A DNA stretch of 64,000 nucleotides from Streptomyces sp. GSL17-111 (GCF_037911585.1 NZ_JBAJNS010000001.1:5193501-5257500), one strand, 5' to 3'; counted from the stretch's first letter, positions 8,629 to 17,153 are shown. Numbers and translations: made by a program. The notes: generated by a model from the letters alone, not told the origin.

Positions 8629-9666
8629 TCACCTCCCCGGCGCTGGGGCCACGTCCCGCAGCAGCTGGGTGAAGGCCGCCTCGTCGAGGATCGGGGTGCC
8701 GAAGGAGCGGGCGCGGCTCACCTTGCCGGTGGGGGAGGAGGGGTCGTTCGTCACCAGCAGGCTCGTCAGCCGCGACACGCTCGTGGCGATGTGCAGACCC
8801 GCCTCGATCGCGCGGTCCTCCAGCAGCTCCCGCTCGGTCTGGGTGTCCCCGGAGATGGCCACCCGCATGCCCTGGACCAGGGTGCCGCCCGGCCGGTAGC
8901 GGCCGGGGTTCGGGTAGGGGCAGGCCGGCCGCTTGCGCGAGGGCCGCCACGTCGCCGCCGCGTAGGGGCGGGCGCCCCCCTGGCCGTGCGGGCCGCCGTA
9001 GGGAGTGGCGGACCACTCCGTCAGCGGGGTGCAGGACAGCAGCGGCAGCCGGACGCCGCCCGCCGCCGCCAGCCGCAGGCTCGGGCGGAACGTCTCCGCC
9101 AGGACCCGGGCGTCGTCGAGCGCGTGGTGGGCGCGCTGCTGGACGACGCCGTAGTGCGCCGCCAGTGACTCCAGCTTGTGGTTGGCCAGCGGGAGGCCGA
9201 GGGACTTGGACAGGGCGATGGTGCACAGCCGCTGCCGCACCGGCGGCTCGCGGTCGGTGCGGGCGAACTCGCGGGCGATCATCGTCCAGTCGAACATGGC
9301 GTTGTGGGCGACCAGGACGCGGCCGTCGAGCCGCTGCCCGAACTCCTCCGCGACCTCCCCGAAGAGGGGGGCGTCCGCCAGCACCGCGCTCGTGAGCCCG
9401 TGGATCCAGGTGGGTCCCGGATCGCGCTGCGGGTTGACCGTGGAGTACCAGTGGTCCTCCACCTCGCCCCGGGCGTCGAGCTGGTAGACGGCGGCCGACA
9501 CGATCCTGTCCTCGCGGGACAGCCCGGTCGTCTCCACGTCCACCACGGCGTAGCCGGCGGGGTAGTCCGACGGCCAGCCGGACTCCGCGGGCTGCTGTGC
9601 GGGGATCCGCGGTGCGCTGGCCGCCGTCTGAGTCCGGTTCCCCGGTGCCGTCTGATCTTCGAGCAT
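8629..9666 (-). CDS. DEDDh 3'-5' exonuclease with C-terminal BRCT-like domain
   Basis: From the ATG at 9666 the protein has 345 aa. The exonuclease domain (about 38-210) carries the DEDDh residues: DVETTG (Asp and Glu), VAHNAMFDW (Asp), and HHALDDAR (His and final Asp). The C-terminal about 85 residues (QGMRVAISGDTQTERELLEDRA to ILDEAAFTQLL) read as a BRCT domain, which recognises nicks or phosphopeptides. A role like that of DNA polymerase III epsilon-type proofreading or repair nucleases is inferred. The start was chosen because TATCCT (minus strand 9680-9675) lies 8 nt upstream of the ATG, fitting a leaderless mRNA. An in-frame GTG at 9672 and an open frame to 9735 are alternatives. Confidence 0.88.
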   Translation of the reverse strand: MLEDQTAPGNRTQTAASAPRIPAQQPAESGWPSDYPAGYAVVDVETTGLSREDRIVSAAVYQLDARGEVEDHWYSTVNPQRDPGPTWIHGLTSAVLADAPLFGEVAEEFGQRLDGRVLVAHNAMFDWTMIAREFARTDREPPVRQRLCTIALSKSLGLPLANHKLESLAAHYGVVQQRAHHALDDARVLAETFRPSLRLAAAGGVRLPLLSCTPLTEWSATPYGGPHGQGGARPYAAATWRPSRKRPACPYPNPGRYRPGGTLVQGMRVAISGDTQTERELLEDRAIEAGLHIATSVSRLTSLLVTNDPSSPTGKVSRARSFGTPILDEAAFTQLLRDVAPAPGR

Positions 9667-9674
9667 GGTCACAG

Positions 9675-9680
9675 AGGATA
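9675..9680 (-). promoter_or_regulatory. Candidate -10 box (TATCCT) for leaderless exonuclease mRNA
   Basis: On the minus strand TATCCT fits TAnnnT and ends 8 nt before the ATG at 9666 of the DEDDh exonuclease gene. No Shine-Dalgarno sequence precedes that ATG, which supports a leaderless transcript. Inference from spacing only. Confidence 0.4.
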
Positions 9681-9822
9681 CGGGCCCCGACTGACATCGC
9701 CCACCGTGCGCCCGGACAAGCCCGCTGGCACGCAAGGGCTTTGACGCCGGTTCGGTTTGCCGCCCTAGTACCTGCTTCGTCCGGCTTGTCCGTCCTTCGT
9801 CCGTCCGCCCCGGAAACGCCGA

Positions 9823-9851
9823 GCGGCCGGACCCGGGCGGGGTCCGGCCGC
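9823..9851 (-). terminator. Hairpin terminator downstream of the subtilase gene
   Basis: GCGGCCGGACCC (9823-9834) and GGGTCCGGCCGC (9840-9851) form a perfect 12-bp stem with a 5-nt loop, about 50 nt beyond the stop of the subtilase gene on the minus strand and about 157 nt before the exonuclease start. Confidence 0.75.
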
Positions 9852-9900
9852 AGGCTCACGGCGGCGCGTCGGCCGGGGCGGGCCGGCGGACGCCGTCAGG

Positions 9901-11427
9901 TCACTTCACCGCGGCGAGGGCGTCGACGATGCCGTAGCCGTAGAAGCTGTTGATGTGCTGGGTGCCCGTGCAGGTGGCGGCCCAGCGTCCGTCACCGCTG
10001 GGGTCGAACTCGCCCTCGGGGCACGGGGTGCTGACGGCCTGTGCCTTCAGTCGCCAGGCCAGCTCCTGCGGCGTGACGCGCGGGTCCTCGCTCTTGATGA
10101 GCGCGGCCACGCCCGCGACGTACGGTCCGGCCATCGAGGTGCCCTGGAGGAACGCGTACTCCCCGTCCGGCATGGTCGACAGGACGCCGCCGTTCTTGGC
10201 CGGGGCGTCCGGGATCTGGTAGCGGGCGTCGCCGCCGGGCGCGGCGATGTCGATCTCGCCCAGGCCGTGGTTGGAGAAGTAGGACTTGACGCCGTGTGAG
10301 CCGGTGGAGGCGACCGAGGTCACGCCCGGCAGTTGGGTCGGCATGTCCGGGCACACGCTCGGGTCGACGGTCCGTTCGACGGGGGTGGTGTCGTTCGGGC
10401 TGGAGGTGTCGGTGAGCTCGTCGGCGGCCAGGTCCATGTTGGAGTTGCCCGAGGAGGTGACGTGTGCGACGCCCTGACGCGTGGAGTACGTCATCGCCCG
10501 GGTCACGGCCTCGACGAGGGCGCCCTGGTCCTCGTCGTCGCGGCAGGCGAACAGCCACGGGTCGATGTAGTAGCTGTTGTTGGTGATCTCGACGCCGGTC
10601 TCGGCCGCGAACATGAAGGCGCAGACGACGGCCTCGGTGTAGAAGAGGCTCGTGCCGGGCTCACTCACCTTGATGGAGGAGACCTGGACGCCCGGGGCGG
10701 CCCCGGCCACGCCGATGCCGTTGCGGGGGGCGGCCACGATGCCGGCCACGTGCGTGCCGTGGTAGCTGCCGTCCACGTAGGGGCGCCAGGCTCCCGCGCT
10801 GGTGTCCGCGACGCCGCCGACGCAGTTGGCGGACTGGGCGGCGGAGAAGTTCGGCGCGAGGTCCGGGTGGGTGTCGTCCACGCCGGTGTCGATGACGGCG
10901 ACGGTCACGTCGCGGCTGCCCTCGCTGATCCGGTGCGCCTCGTCCGCCCTGATCTGCGGCAGCGGCCACTGCAGCGACTCCAGCGGCTCGTTCGTCGCAC
11001 CGTCGGCCCCGGCCGCGCGGAAGCCGTCCTTCGGCGGCTTCACGTACTCCGGCTCGCCGACGTCCGTCGTCGCCGCGGGCGTGAGCGGCGCGGTGCGCGT
11101 CGCGCCCGCCGAGTCGATGCCCCGCTTGGCGCGCATCTCGTCGCCGAAGTCCGGGTCGCCGGAGTGCGCGACGACGACGCCGATCTCCTCGTAGGCCGTG
11201 ACGACGGTGCCGCCCGCCTTCTTGACGGCCTTCTTGGCCTTCTTGACCGCCTTCTTCGACGCGTCGGTGTTGAGCACGTACGACAGCGTCGGGCCCTCCT
11301 CTGCGGCGGGCTTCCCCTTCGCGAGCGCCGTGGTCGCGCCGGGCATCAGCCCGAGCGAGACGGTCAGCGCCACGCCTGCGGGTACCGCGAGCAGGCGGCG
11401 CCGTCTGGACAGGGGGCTCAATGCCAT
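9901..11427 (-). CDS. Secreted S8 family (subtilisin-like) serine peptidase
   Basis: The 508-aa protein starts at ATG 11427, with GGAG about 6 nt upstream. A longer frame continues upstream but the signal peptide fixes this start. The signal peptide (about 1-35) is RRRR, a hydrophobic core AVPAGVALTVSLGLMPGA and a likely AxA-type site at TTALA. An N-terminal prodomain (about 36-150) contains a Lys-rich KKAVKKAKKAVKKAG stretch typical of inhibitor-type propeptides. The catalytic domain shows Asp180 (AVIDTGVDDTHPD), His226 (GTHVAG) and Ser431 (GTSMAG), with an Asn oxyanion region near TSSGNSNMD. No clear C-terminal anchor is seen, so it is probably released. A long AT-rich upstream region suggests regulated transcription. 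Confidence 0.93.
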   Translation of the reverse strand: MALSPLSRRRRLLAVPAGVALTVSLGLMPGATTALAKGKPAAEEGPTLSYVLNTDASKKAVKKAKKAVKKAGGTVVTAYEEIGVVVAHSGDPDFGDEMRAKRGIDSAGATRTAPLTPAATTDVGEPEYVKPPKDGFRAAGADGATNEPLESLQWPLPQIRADEAHRISEGSRDVTVAVIDTGVDDTHPDLAPNFSAAQSANCVGGVADTSAGAWRPYVDGSYHGTHVAGIVAAPRNGIGVAGAAPGVQVSSIKVSEPGTSLFYTEAVVCAFMFAAETGVEITNNSYYIDPWLFACRDDEDQGALVEAVTRAMTYSTRQGVAHVTSSGNSNMDLAADELTDTSSPNDTTPVERTVDPSVCPDMPTQLPGVTSVASTGSHGVKSYFSNHGLGEIDIAAPGGDARYQIPDAPAKNGGVLSTMPDGEYAFLQGTSMAGPYVAGVAALIKSEDPRVTPQELAWRLKAQAVSTPCPEGEFDPSGDGRWAATCTGTQHINSFYGYGIVDALAAVK

Positions 11428-11500
11428 GGGGTCTCCATGTGGTCGGGGGGTGGACTTGAGTGGTCGTGCTTCCCGGGGTGCTCGTGGTCTCGGGCTGCCC

Positions 11501-11538
11501 GGGTCCCCTTGGGCCGTACGGGTCCCCTCGGGCCGTTC
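11501..11538 (+). repeat. 19-bp tandem repeat (two copies)
   Basis: Copies at 11501-11519 and 11520-11538 share 17 of 19 bases (GGGTCCCCTTGGGCCGTAC and its variant). They lie in the presumed 5' untranslated region of the subtilase gene. Function unknown. Confidence 0.7.
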
Positions 11539-11726
11539 GGCCGCATCGGACTGTGGCGTGGCGCGCCGCTGGGCGTCAGCCGTCCGGGCGCGGCGCGTCA
11601 ACCCGCCGTCCGGTAAACGGCGTTGGCCGTTCGGGGGTCGGAGGGAAGCTATCGCCGCCCGACGTCGAACGGCAATGATGAGTCAGATATACATCAGAAA
11701 TTAACAGAGGGTGGTCATATCGTCAC

Positions 11727-11743
11727 TTCAACGATCTGTTGAA
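11727..11743. promoter_or_regulatory. Inverted repeat TTCAAC-N5-GTTGAA, candidate operator
   Basis: A perfect 6-bp inverted repeat with a 5-bp spacer lies in the AT-rich divergent promoter region. Its right arm overlaps a TTGAAT hexamer (11739-11744) that could be the -35 of moaA, with TACGCT (11760-11765) as -10 (15-bp spacing, short). It might bind a dimeric regulator of moaA or the subtilase gene. Confidence 0.35.
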
Positions 11744-11802
11744 TGGCGGCGGGCTCGCGTACGCTGCCAGGCAAGGCTTCAACCGTCGGAGGACTGGCGC
11801 GC

Positions 11803-12792
11803 ATGCTCATCGACACGTACGGCCGGGTCGCCACCGACCTGCGGGTATCGCTGACCGACCGCTGCAACCTGCGCTGCACCTACTGCATGCCCGAGGAGGG
11901 TCTGCAGTGGCTCGCCAAGCCCGAACTCCTCACCGACGACGAGATCGTCCGCCTCGTGCGCATCGCCGTCACGGAGCTGGGCGTCGAGGAGGTGCGCTTC
12001 ACCGGCGGGGAGCCGCTGCTGCGCCCCGGACTGGTGTCCCTCGTGGAGCGCTGCGCGTCCCTGGAGCCACGGCCACGGCTGTCGCTGACCACCAACGGCA
12101 TCGGCCTGGAGCGCACGGCGACCGCGCTGAAGGACGCCGGCCTCGACCGCGTCAACGTCTCCCTGGACACCCTCGACCCCGAGGTGTTCCAGCGCATGAC
12201 CCGCCGCAAGCGCCACGCCGACGTGCTGCGCGGCCTGGCCGCCGCCCGCACCGCCGGGCTCACGCCCGTCAAGGTCAACGCCGTCCTGATGCCCGGCCTC
12301 AACGACGCGGAGGCGCCCGACCTGCTCGCCTGGGCCGTCGAGCACGACTACGAACTGCGGTTCATCGAGCAGATGCCGCTGGACGCCCAGCACGGCTGGA
12401 AGCGCGAGGGCATGATCACGGCCGGGGACATCCTCGCCTCCCTCCGCACCCGCTTCACCCTGACCGCCGAGCGGGAGGACGAGCGCGGCTCCGCGCCCGC
12501 CGAGCGCTGGCTGGTGGACGGCGGCCCCCAGCGCGTCGGGGTCATCGCCTCCGTCACCCGGCCCTTCTGCCGGGCGTGCGACCGCACCCGGCTGACGGCC
12601 GACGGGCAGGTCCGCACCTGCCTGTTCGCCACCGAGGAGTCCGACCTGCGGGGGGCGCTGCGCTCGGGCGCGGACGACGCCACGGTCGCCGGGCTCTGGC
12701 GCACCGCGATGTGGGGCAAGAAGGCGGGCGCCGGCATCGACGACCCGTCCTTCATCCAGCCGGACCGCCCGATGTCAGCGATCGGCGGCTGA
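11803..12792 (+). CDS. moaA: GTP 3',8-cyclase MoaA (molybdenum cofactor biosynthesis)
   Basis: The 329-aa radical SAM enzyme catalyses the first step from GTP towards cyclic pyranopterin monophosphate. The N-terminal CxxxCxxC cluster is Cys21, Cys25 and Cys28 (DRCNLRCTYC). FTGGEPLLRP binds SAM. The second 4Fe-4S cluster ligands are Cys256, Cys259 and Cys273 (CRACDRTRL and RTCLF). The C-terminus ends in Gly-Gly, as required for MoaA function. The start ATG 11803 has CGGAGGA 9 nt upstream; a longer frame to 11743 has no ribosome site. No other moa gene is in the window. It converges with and overlaps the next gene by 18 nt. Confidence 0.95.
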   Translation: MLIDTYGRVATDLRVSLTDRCNLRCTYCMPEEGLQWLAKPELLTDDEIVRLVRIAVTELGVEEVRFTGGEPLLRPGLVSLVERCASLEPRPRLSLTTNGIGLERTATALKDAGLDRVNVSLDTLDPEVFQRMTRRKRHADVLRGLAAARTAGLTPVKVNAVLMPGLNDAEAPDLLAWAVEHDYELRFIEQMPLDAQHGWKREGMITAGDILASLRTRFTLTAEREDERGSAPAERWLVDGGPQRVGVIASVTRPFCRACDRTRLTADGQVRTCLFATEESDLRGALRSGADDATVAGLWRTAMWGKKAGAGIDDPSFIQPDRPMSAIGG

Positions 12793-13044
12793 TCCCGCTC
12801 CGCCCTCCGGCCCGCCCGGGTCGCCGGGTCCGCCCGGCGCCTCCCACTCCGCCAGCGCCACCACGTCCTTCAGGAAGCCGCGCACGCCGAGGAAGTGCGC
12901 CAGGTGCTCGCGGTGCTCCTCGCACGCCAGCCACGTCTTGCGCCGTTCCGGGGTGTGCAGTTTCGGGTTGTTCCAGGCCAGCACCCACACGGCGGGGGCC
13001 CGGCACCCCTTGGCGGAACAGATCGGCGTCGCATCCTCGGTCAC
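12775..13044 (-). CDS. Small hypothetical protein with Cys/His motif
   Basis: The 89-aa protein starts at GTG 13044. Residues about 8-55 contain CSAKGC, WVLAWNNPKLHTPERRKTW and ACEEHREHL, so two early cysteines and a later Cys-x2-His could bind a metal, like a small zinc ribbon. The C-terminal about 25 residues are Gly/Pro-rich and overlap the 3' end of moaA on the other strand. Proteins of this pattern are widespread and uncharacterised in Streptomyces. A frame open further upstream (to 13293) lacks coding character, so the GTG was preferred. Confidence 0.75.
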   Translation of the reverse strand: MTEDATPICSAKGCRAPAVWVLAWNNPKLHTPERRKTWLACEEHREHLAHFLGVRGFLKDVVALAEWEAPGGPGDPGGPEGGAGSAADR

Positions 13045-13080
13045 CCGCCCATCCAAACATGTGACCTGCGGACATGACGA

Positions 13081-13112
13081 CGCCGGGCAGCCACGGGGGG
13101 AGCTGCCCGGCG
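13081..13112 (-). terminator. Hairpin, probable terminator of the DUF3099 gene
   Basis: CGCCGGGCAGC (13081-13091) pairs perfectly with GCTGCCCGGCG (13102-13112) across a 10-nt loop. It is about 125 nt downstream of the DUF3099 stop on the minus strand and upstream of the small Cys/His gene. Confidence 0.55.
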
Positions 13113-13234
13113 TCGATCGTCGCTCCGACGGGGGATACGGAGCGCTTAGGCAGTATGGCACGCAGGGCACGGCCGCGTGACCCGAACGGCCATGATTGGT
13201 CTGAGCTTCCGCTGAGCCTTCGCCCCGGTGTCCG

Positions 13235-13669
13235 TCAGCCGTAGGCCGAACGGCGCCCGGGCCCGGGCGCACCGTCCGGCACCGACGTGGCACCGCGTGC
13301 CGTGGAGTCCTCCGCGCCGGTGCCCGCGCCCCCCGGGGCGGCCGGCCGCTCCCCGGCCGTCTCGACGTGCGAGGGCGCCAGCGCCGCCCGCTCGGGCGGG
13401 ACGTCGAAGGTCGACGGCAGCCCCGGCGCGTTCTCCCGCCCGGCGTTGGCGACGACCACCGCCACGTACGGCAGCACCCCGCCCAGGACCAGCGTCACCA
13501 CCGCCAGCGGAACCCACACGTTCCACAGGAGCACCGTCAGCACCACGGAGAGCGTCCGGATCAGCATGGAGATCACATAGCGCCGCTGGCGCCGGCGCAC
13601 GTCGTCCGTCAGGCCCTGCCGTGCCCCGGTGATCCGGTACACCTCGGGGCCGTGCTGCTTATGCCTCAC
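13235..13669 (-). CDS. DUF3099 family membrane protein
   Basis: The gene encodes 144 aa from GTG 13669, chosen because family similarity begins just before EVYRITGARQGL. The basic motif DDVRRRQRRYVISM leads into two transmembrane helices (about 38-56, LIRTLSVVLTVLLWNVW; about 60-82, LAVVTLVLGGVLPYVAVVVANAG) and NAGRENAPGLPSTF. The last about 55 residues are a disordered Ala/Pro/Gly tail. DUF3099 proteins are small actinobacterial membrane proteins of unknown function. Further upstream in-frame codons are open but do not look coding. The gene is divergent from the GlsB gene. Confidence 0.85.
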   Translation of the reverse strand: MRHKQHGPEVYRITGARQGLTDDVRRRQRRYVISMLIRTLSVVLTVLLWNVWVPLAVVTLVLGGVLPYVAVVVANAGRENAPGLPSTFDVPPERAALAPSHVETAGERPAAPGGAGTGAEDSTARGATSVPDGAPGPGRRSAYG

Positions 13670-13875
13670 CCTGAACCACCCGCTCGCCCGCCGTTCCCGG
13701 CGTATCCGTGGATATCGCCCGACGTCTCCACGGTACGCCCACCCGCCGTGCCGCCCGGCCCCGGGGCCCGCCGCCGGGACCTCACCCGTTCGGGTCAGCA
13801 GCGGGTGAGCACCGCCGGATTCTGTGGGCAGCCTGGAGGCCGCACGTCCACACGCACGCCGCGCTAGGAGGCGAC

Positions 13876-14157
13876 ATGAGTTGGTTGTGGGCAATCATCG
13901 TGGGTCTGGTCCTGGGAGTGCTGGCCCGAGCGATCCTCCCCGGCAAGCAGGACATCCCGATCTGGCTGACGATCATCTTCGGCATCCTCGGCAGTCTGCT
14001 CGGCAACGCGGTCGCGGGGTGGATGGGCGTCGACGACACCGACGGCATCGACTGGATCCGGCACCTGCTGCAACTCGCCGGCGCCGTTCTGATCGTCGCC
14101 GTCGGAGCGCCCCTGTGGGTGTCCATCAGGCGGGGGAAACGCTCCCATTCCCGGTAG
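13876..14157 (+). CDS. GlsB/YeaQ/YmgE family (transglycosylase-associated) membrane protein
   Basis: The 93-aa protein starts at ATG 13876 with TAGGAGG about 6 nt upstream. Three hydrophobic segments (about 3-21, 30-50 and 62-82) include the family signature GLVLGVLARAILPGKQ, then WLTIIFGILGSLLGNAVAGWMG. The C-terminus is basic (RRGKRSHSR). Members are small stress-associated integral membrane proteins; molecular function unknown. It is interesting that another envelope-stress system (the Asp23 operon) lies about 9 kb away, though there is no direct link. Confidence 0.88.
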   Translation: MSWLWAIIVGLVLGVLARAILPGKQDIPIWLTIIFGILGSLLGNAVAGWMGVDDTDGIDWIRHLLQLAGAVLIVAVGAPLWVSIRRGKRSHSR

Positions 14158-14216
14158 CGCGTGCCCGATGGCGCCCATCCCGGTGGAGGACGGCCCACAC
14201 CGCCCCGCCGGACCGC

Positions 14217-14268
14217 GTGCGGCGCCGGACGGAACCCCCGGAAACGGGTCGTCCGTCCGGCGCCGCAC
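14217..14268. terminator. Bidirectional hairpin terminator between GlsB gene and tyrS
   Basis: The arms 14217-14233 and 14252-14268 are perfectly complementary over 17 bp, with an 18-nt loop that can itself pair (CCCCCG with CGGG). It serves the GlsB gene (plus) and tyrS (minus), whose stops face each other. Confidence 0.8.
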
Positions 14269-14290
14269 GTCCGGCGTCCGCCAGCGCCCG

Positions 14291-15706
14291 CTACAGCCCG
14301 CGCACCTCGGCGACCTTCCGGCCCGCCTTCAGGTACACCGGCCCCCGCACGTCCAGCTCCGTCAGCTTCTCGGCCGCCACCTCGGCCAGCGGGCGCAGCG
14401 CCTCCCCCTCGGCCAGGACGACCGCCCGCTGCTCACCGCCGTCCGCCGGCTCGACGACGATCCGCAGTCCGTTCTGCTTGGCGATCCGCCGGGCCGCGGA
14501 GGCGCTCGGGGTGAACTGAAGCACCTTGGTGAGGACGGCCGCGATGCCCTCCCCGCCGTGCTCGGCGACGTCCACCACCGGCAGCGTCTCCACGTCGGTG
14601 AAGGACTTCTTCGAGAACTGGGCGACGAACCCGGCGCGCGCCGCCATCGCCGCCTCCTGCCCGTGGAGCGCCGAGACGACCTCGCCCGCCAGGACCTTCT
14701 TGAGGTCCATCGGGTGCAGGGAACGCTCCTCGATCCGCGCCGAGACGACGTCGAGCTCGGCGTCCGTCCACTCCGTCCAGGCCCGCAGGTACGGGACCAT
14801 CAGCCGGTCGGGGATGGACATGATCTTGCCGAACACATCGTCGGCCGGGGCGGTGAGCGCGATGTAGTTGTCCTTGGACTTGGACATCTTCGCTCCCGAG
14901 CCGTCCGTGCCCTCGATGAGCGGCATGGCGGCGATGAGCTGCGGCTGCTGGCCGTAGATCTCCATCACCCGCCGGCCCATCTGCATGTTCAGCAGCTGGT
15001 CCACACCGCCCAGCTCGAGGTCGCAGTGCAGCTCGGCCGAGTCGATCGCCATCGCGACCGGGTAGATCAGCTCCGACATCGTCAGCCCGGACCCGGCGGC
15101 CAGCCGGTTGCGGAAGTCCTCCCGCTGGAGCAGCTGCGAGGCCGGGACCTGCGCGAGGATGCCGATCAGCCGCGGGAGCGTGATGCCGCCCAGCCACTCG
15201 CTGTTGTGCACGAAGCGGACCCGCTCGAAGTCGAAGAACGGCCGCACCTGCTCCCGGTAGGTGGAGAGGTTGCGGGCGATGTCCTCGTCGGTCAGCGGGG
15301 GCCGCTCCGCCGTCCGGCCCGAGGGGTCGCCGATCTTGGCGGTGATGTCGCCGATCAGCACCGTCACGTCATGGCCCATCCGCTGGAAGCGGCTGAGCAC
15401 GATGAACGGCACCGCGTGCCCGAGGTGCACCTCCGCGCCCGTCGGGTCGATGCCGAGCTTGACGTGCAGCCCCCGGCCCTCGGCCCGCCGCGCCTCGATC
15501 TGCTCGGCCAGCTTCTCCGCGCCTGGCAGGAGCTCCACCGAGCGCGAGGCGATCAGCTCCGCCTGGTCCTTCGCCGAGAGGTCGGCCAGGTCCATATAGC
15601 GCCGCGAGCCCGTCTCGGTGAGCAGCTGCTCCACCGTGGCGTCGGAGGAGAGGTCCTGCGCGAGCAGCGCGGTAGCGCGCCGCACGGAATCGCCGAGGCG
15701 TGTCAC
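14291..15706 (-). CDS. tyrS: Tyrosyl-tRNA synthetase
   Basis: The 471-aa class Ic aminoacyl-tRNA synthetase charges tRNA-Tyr. The GIDPTGAEVHLGH segment carries the HIGH-class motif HLGH (94-97), and KMSKS is at 273-277. Between them lie a Rossmann catalytic core and SELIYPVAMAID. The C-terminal about 85 residues (FTPSASAARRIAKQNGLRIV) look like an S4-type RNA-binding domain. Length is slightly above the usual bacterial 400-430 aa because of an N-terminal extension of about 45 residues. The GTG start at 15706 is 53 nt after tldE, with its own candidate -10 box. Confidence 0.94.
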   Translation of the reverse strand: MTRLGDSVRRATALLAQDLSSDATVEQLLTETGSRRYMDLADLSAKDQAELIASRSVELLPGAEKLAEQIEARRAEGRGLHVKLGIDPTGAEVHLGHAVPFIVLSRFQRMGHDVTVLIGDITAKIGDPSGRTAERPPLTDEDIARNLSTYREQVRPFFDFERVRFVHNSEWLGGITLPRLIGILAQVPASQLLQREDFRNRLAAGSGLTMSELIYPVAMAIDSAELHCDLELGGVDQLLNMQMGRRVMEIYGQQPQLIAAMPLIEGTDGSGAKMSKSKDNYIALTAPADDVFGKIMSIPDRLMVPYLRAWTEWTDAELDVVSARIEERSLHPMDLKKVLAGEVVSALHGQEAAMAARAGFVAQFSKKSFTDVETLPVVDVAEHGGEGIAAVLTKVLQFTPSASAARRIAKQNGLRIVVEPADGGEQRAVVLAEGEALRPLAEVAAEKLTELDVRGPVYLKAGRKVAEVRGL

Positions 15707-15746
15707 GTTGCGTCCAAAGGATCGGGGTACGGATGGGTCGGGGAAG

Positions 15747-15752
15747 AGTCTA
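15747..15752 (-). promoter_or_regulatory. Candidate -10 box (TAGACT) for tyrS
   Basis: On the minus strand TAGACT lies in the tldE-tyrS gap, about 40 nt before the tyrS GTG. The match to TAnnnT is good but no clear -35 is visible, so tyrS may be transcribed from here, from the tldDE promoter, or both. Confidence 0.35.
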
Positions 15753-15758
15753 TGCCGG

Positions 15759-17153
15759 TCACACCCCCTGGCTCACCGAGCTCATGTTGAAGTCCGGCAC
15801 GCGCAGGGCCGGCATCGCCGCCCGGGTGAAGTAGTCCGACCACTCGCGCGGCAGGGTGCGCTCGGTGCGCCCCGCCTCGGTGGCGCGGCCCAGCAGGCTC
15901 ACCGGCGACTCGTTGAACCGGAAGTTGTTCACCGCCGCCGTCACCTCGCCGCCCTCCACCAGGTAGACGCCGTCCCGGGTGAGCCCGGTGAGCAGCAGCG
16001 TCGCCGGATCGACCTCGCGGATGTACCACAGGCAGGTCAGCAGCAGCGCGGGCCCGTCGTGGCCGGAGGCGGCGACCATCTCCTCCAGGGAACGCTCACC
16101 GCCGCCGTCCAGGATGAGGTTGTCCACCGGCGGTGTCAGCGGCAGCCCGGTCAGCTCGGCGGAGTGCCGTGTGGTGAGGAGGCGGCTCAGCCTGCCCTCA
16201 CGCAACCAGTCGGTGGCCGTGAGCGGCAGCCCGTTGTCGAAGACGGACGCGTCGTCCCCCGAGGCGTGGCTGACGACGAACGGCGCCGCCTCCAGCCCCG
16301 GGTGGTGCGGGTCGCTGCGCAGGGTGAGCGGCAGCGCGGCCAGCTTCTCGCCGATGCGCGTACCGCCGCCCGGCGTGCTGAACACGCTCCGGCCCTCGGC
16401 GGCGTCGCGCGCCCCGGAGGACCACAGCTGGTAGATCATCAGGTCGGCCACGGCCGTCGGTGGCAGCAGCGTCTCGTAGCGCCCGGCGGGCAGCTCCACC
16501 CGGCGCCGCGACCAGGCCAGCCGCCGCGTCAGCTCCGCGTCCAGCTCGGCCGGGTCGACGTCCCCGAAGTCCCGGGTCGCCCGCCCGGTCCAGGCGCTGT
16601 GCTCGTCGGTCTTGGCGTTCAGCTCCAGCGTTCCGGTGGGCTGGTCGTGCCGCAGCCGCAGTCCGGTGGAGCTGCCGAGGTAGGTGGAGACGACACCGTG
16701 GTGGGCGAAGCCGTACAGCTTCCGGCCGCCCGCGCGGGCCGCCGCGAAGCACTCGCCGAGCGCCGGGGCGAACCGCCCGAACACCTCCGCGGAGGTCTCG
16801 GCCGCCGGAGCGGTGAAGTCCGCCGACGCCGCGACGCCGGAGACCAGCGGCTGCGCGTCCTCGGCCGGCCCCGCCGTGCGCGCTGCCTCCTCCGCCGCCC
16901 GCACCAGCGGCTCCAGGTCGGCCTCCGTCACCCCCGCCCGCGAGACGACACCCGACGCCGTGCCCCGCCCGCCGTCGGCCGTCGCGACGACGGTGACGCT
17001 GCGGCCGCGCGTGACGCCGTTGGTCGTCAGCGCGTTCCCGGCCCAGCGGAGGTTCGCCGACGACTCCTCCTCGGCGATGACCACGCAGCCGTCGGTCCGC
17101 GACAAGGCCAGGGCGCGCTCGACGATCTCGTGCGGTGCGGTGGGCTTGCTCAT
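15759..17153 (-). CDS. tldE: TldE/PmbA family metallopeptidase-like subunit
   Basis: The 464-aa protein is the non-catalytic partner of TldD. Characteristic features include ALALSRTDGCVVIAEEESSANLRWAGNALTTNG-like N-terminal architecture, a C-terminal Gly-rich domain (DNLILDGGGERSLEEMVAA) and GVYLVEGGEVTAAVNNFRFNESPVSLL near the end, which matches the PmbA C-terminal signature. It lacks the HExxxH motif, as expected for TldE. TldD/TldE heterodimers degrade unfolded peptides and mature some ribosomally made peptides. The ATG at 17153 overlaps the tldD stop by 4 nt (ATGA), so translation is coupled. Confidence 0.92.
   Translation of the reverse strand: MSKPTAPHEIVERALALSRTDGCVVIAEEESSANLRWAGNALTTNGVTRGRSVTVVATADGGRGTASGVVSRAGVTEADLEPLVRAAEEAARTAGPAEDAQPLVSGVAASADFTAPAAETSAEVFGRFAPALGECFAAARAGGRKLYGFAHHGVVSTYLGSSTGLRLRHDQPTGTLELNAKTDEHSAWTGRATRDFGDVDPAELDAELTRRLAWSRRRVELPAGRYETLLPPTAVADLMIYQLWSSGARDAAEGRSVFSTPGGGTRIGEKLAALPLTLRSDPHHPGLEAAPFVVSHASGDDASVFDNGLPLTATDWLREGRLSRLLTTRHSAELTGLPLTPPVDNLILDGGGERSLEEMVAASGHDGPALLLTCLWYIREVDPATLLLTGLTRDGVYLVEGGEVTAAVNNFRFNESPVSLLGRATEAGRTERTLPREWSDYFTRAAMPALRVPDFNMSSVSQGV

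Larger units (their letters stand above)
11428..11802. other. 375-bp divergent intergenic region (subtilase / moaA)
   Basis: The subtilase-proximal part is G/C-rich with a 19-bp near-perfect tandem repeat (11501-11538). The central part, about 11670-11745, is markedly AT-rich for this genome, as expected for promoters firing both ways. It contains an inverted repeat TTCAAC-N5-GTTGAA (11727-11743). The last 60 bp lead to the moaA ribosome site. No gene is seen. Confidence 0.6.

Noticed and set aside
13155..13244. Possible 29-aa plus-strand ORF between the small Cys/His gene and DUF3099
   Set aside because: It has no ribosome binding site or good leaderless promoter, weak third-position G/C bias, and overlaps the end of the DUF3099 gene on the other strand.
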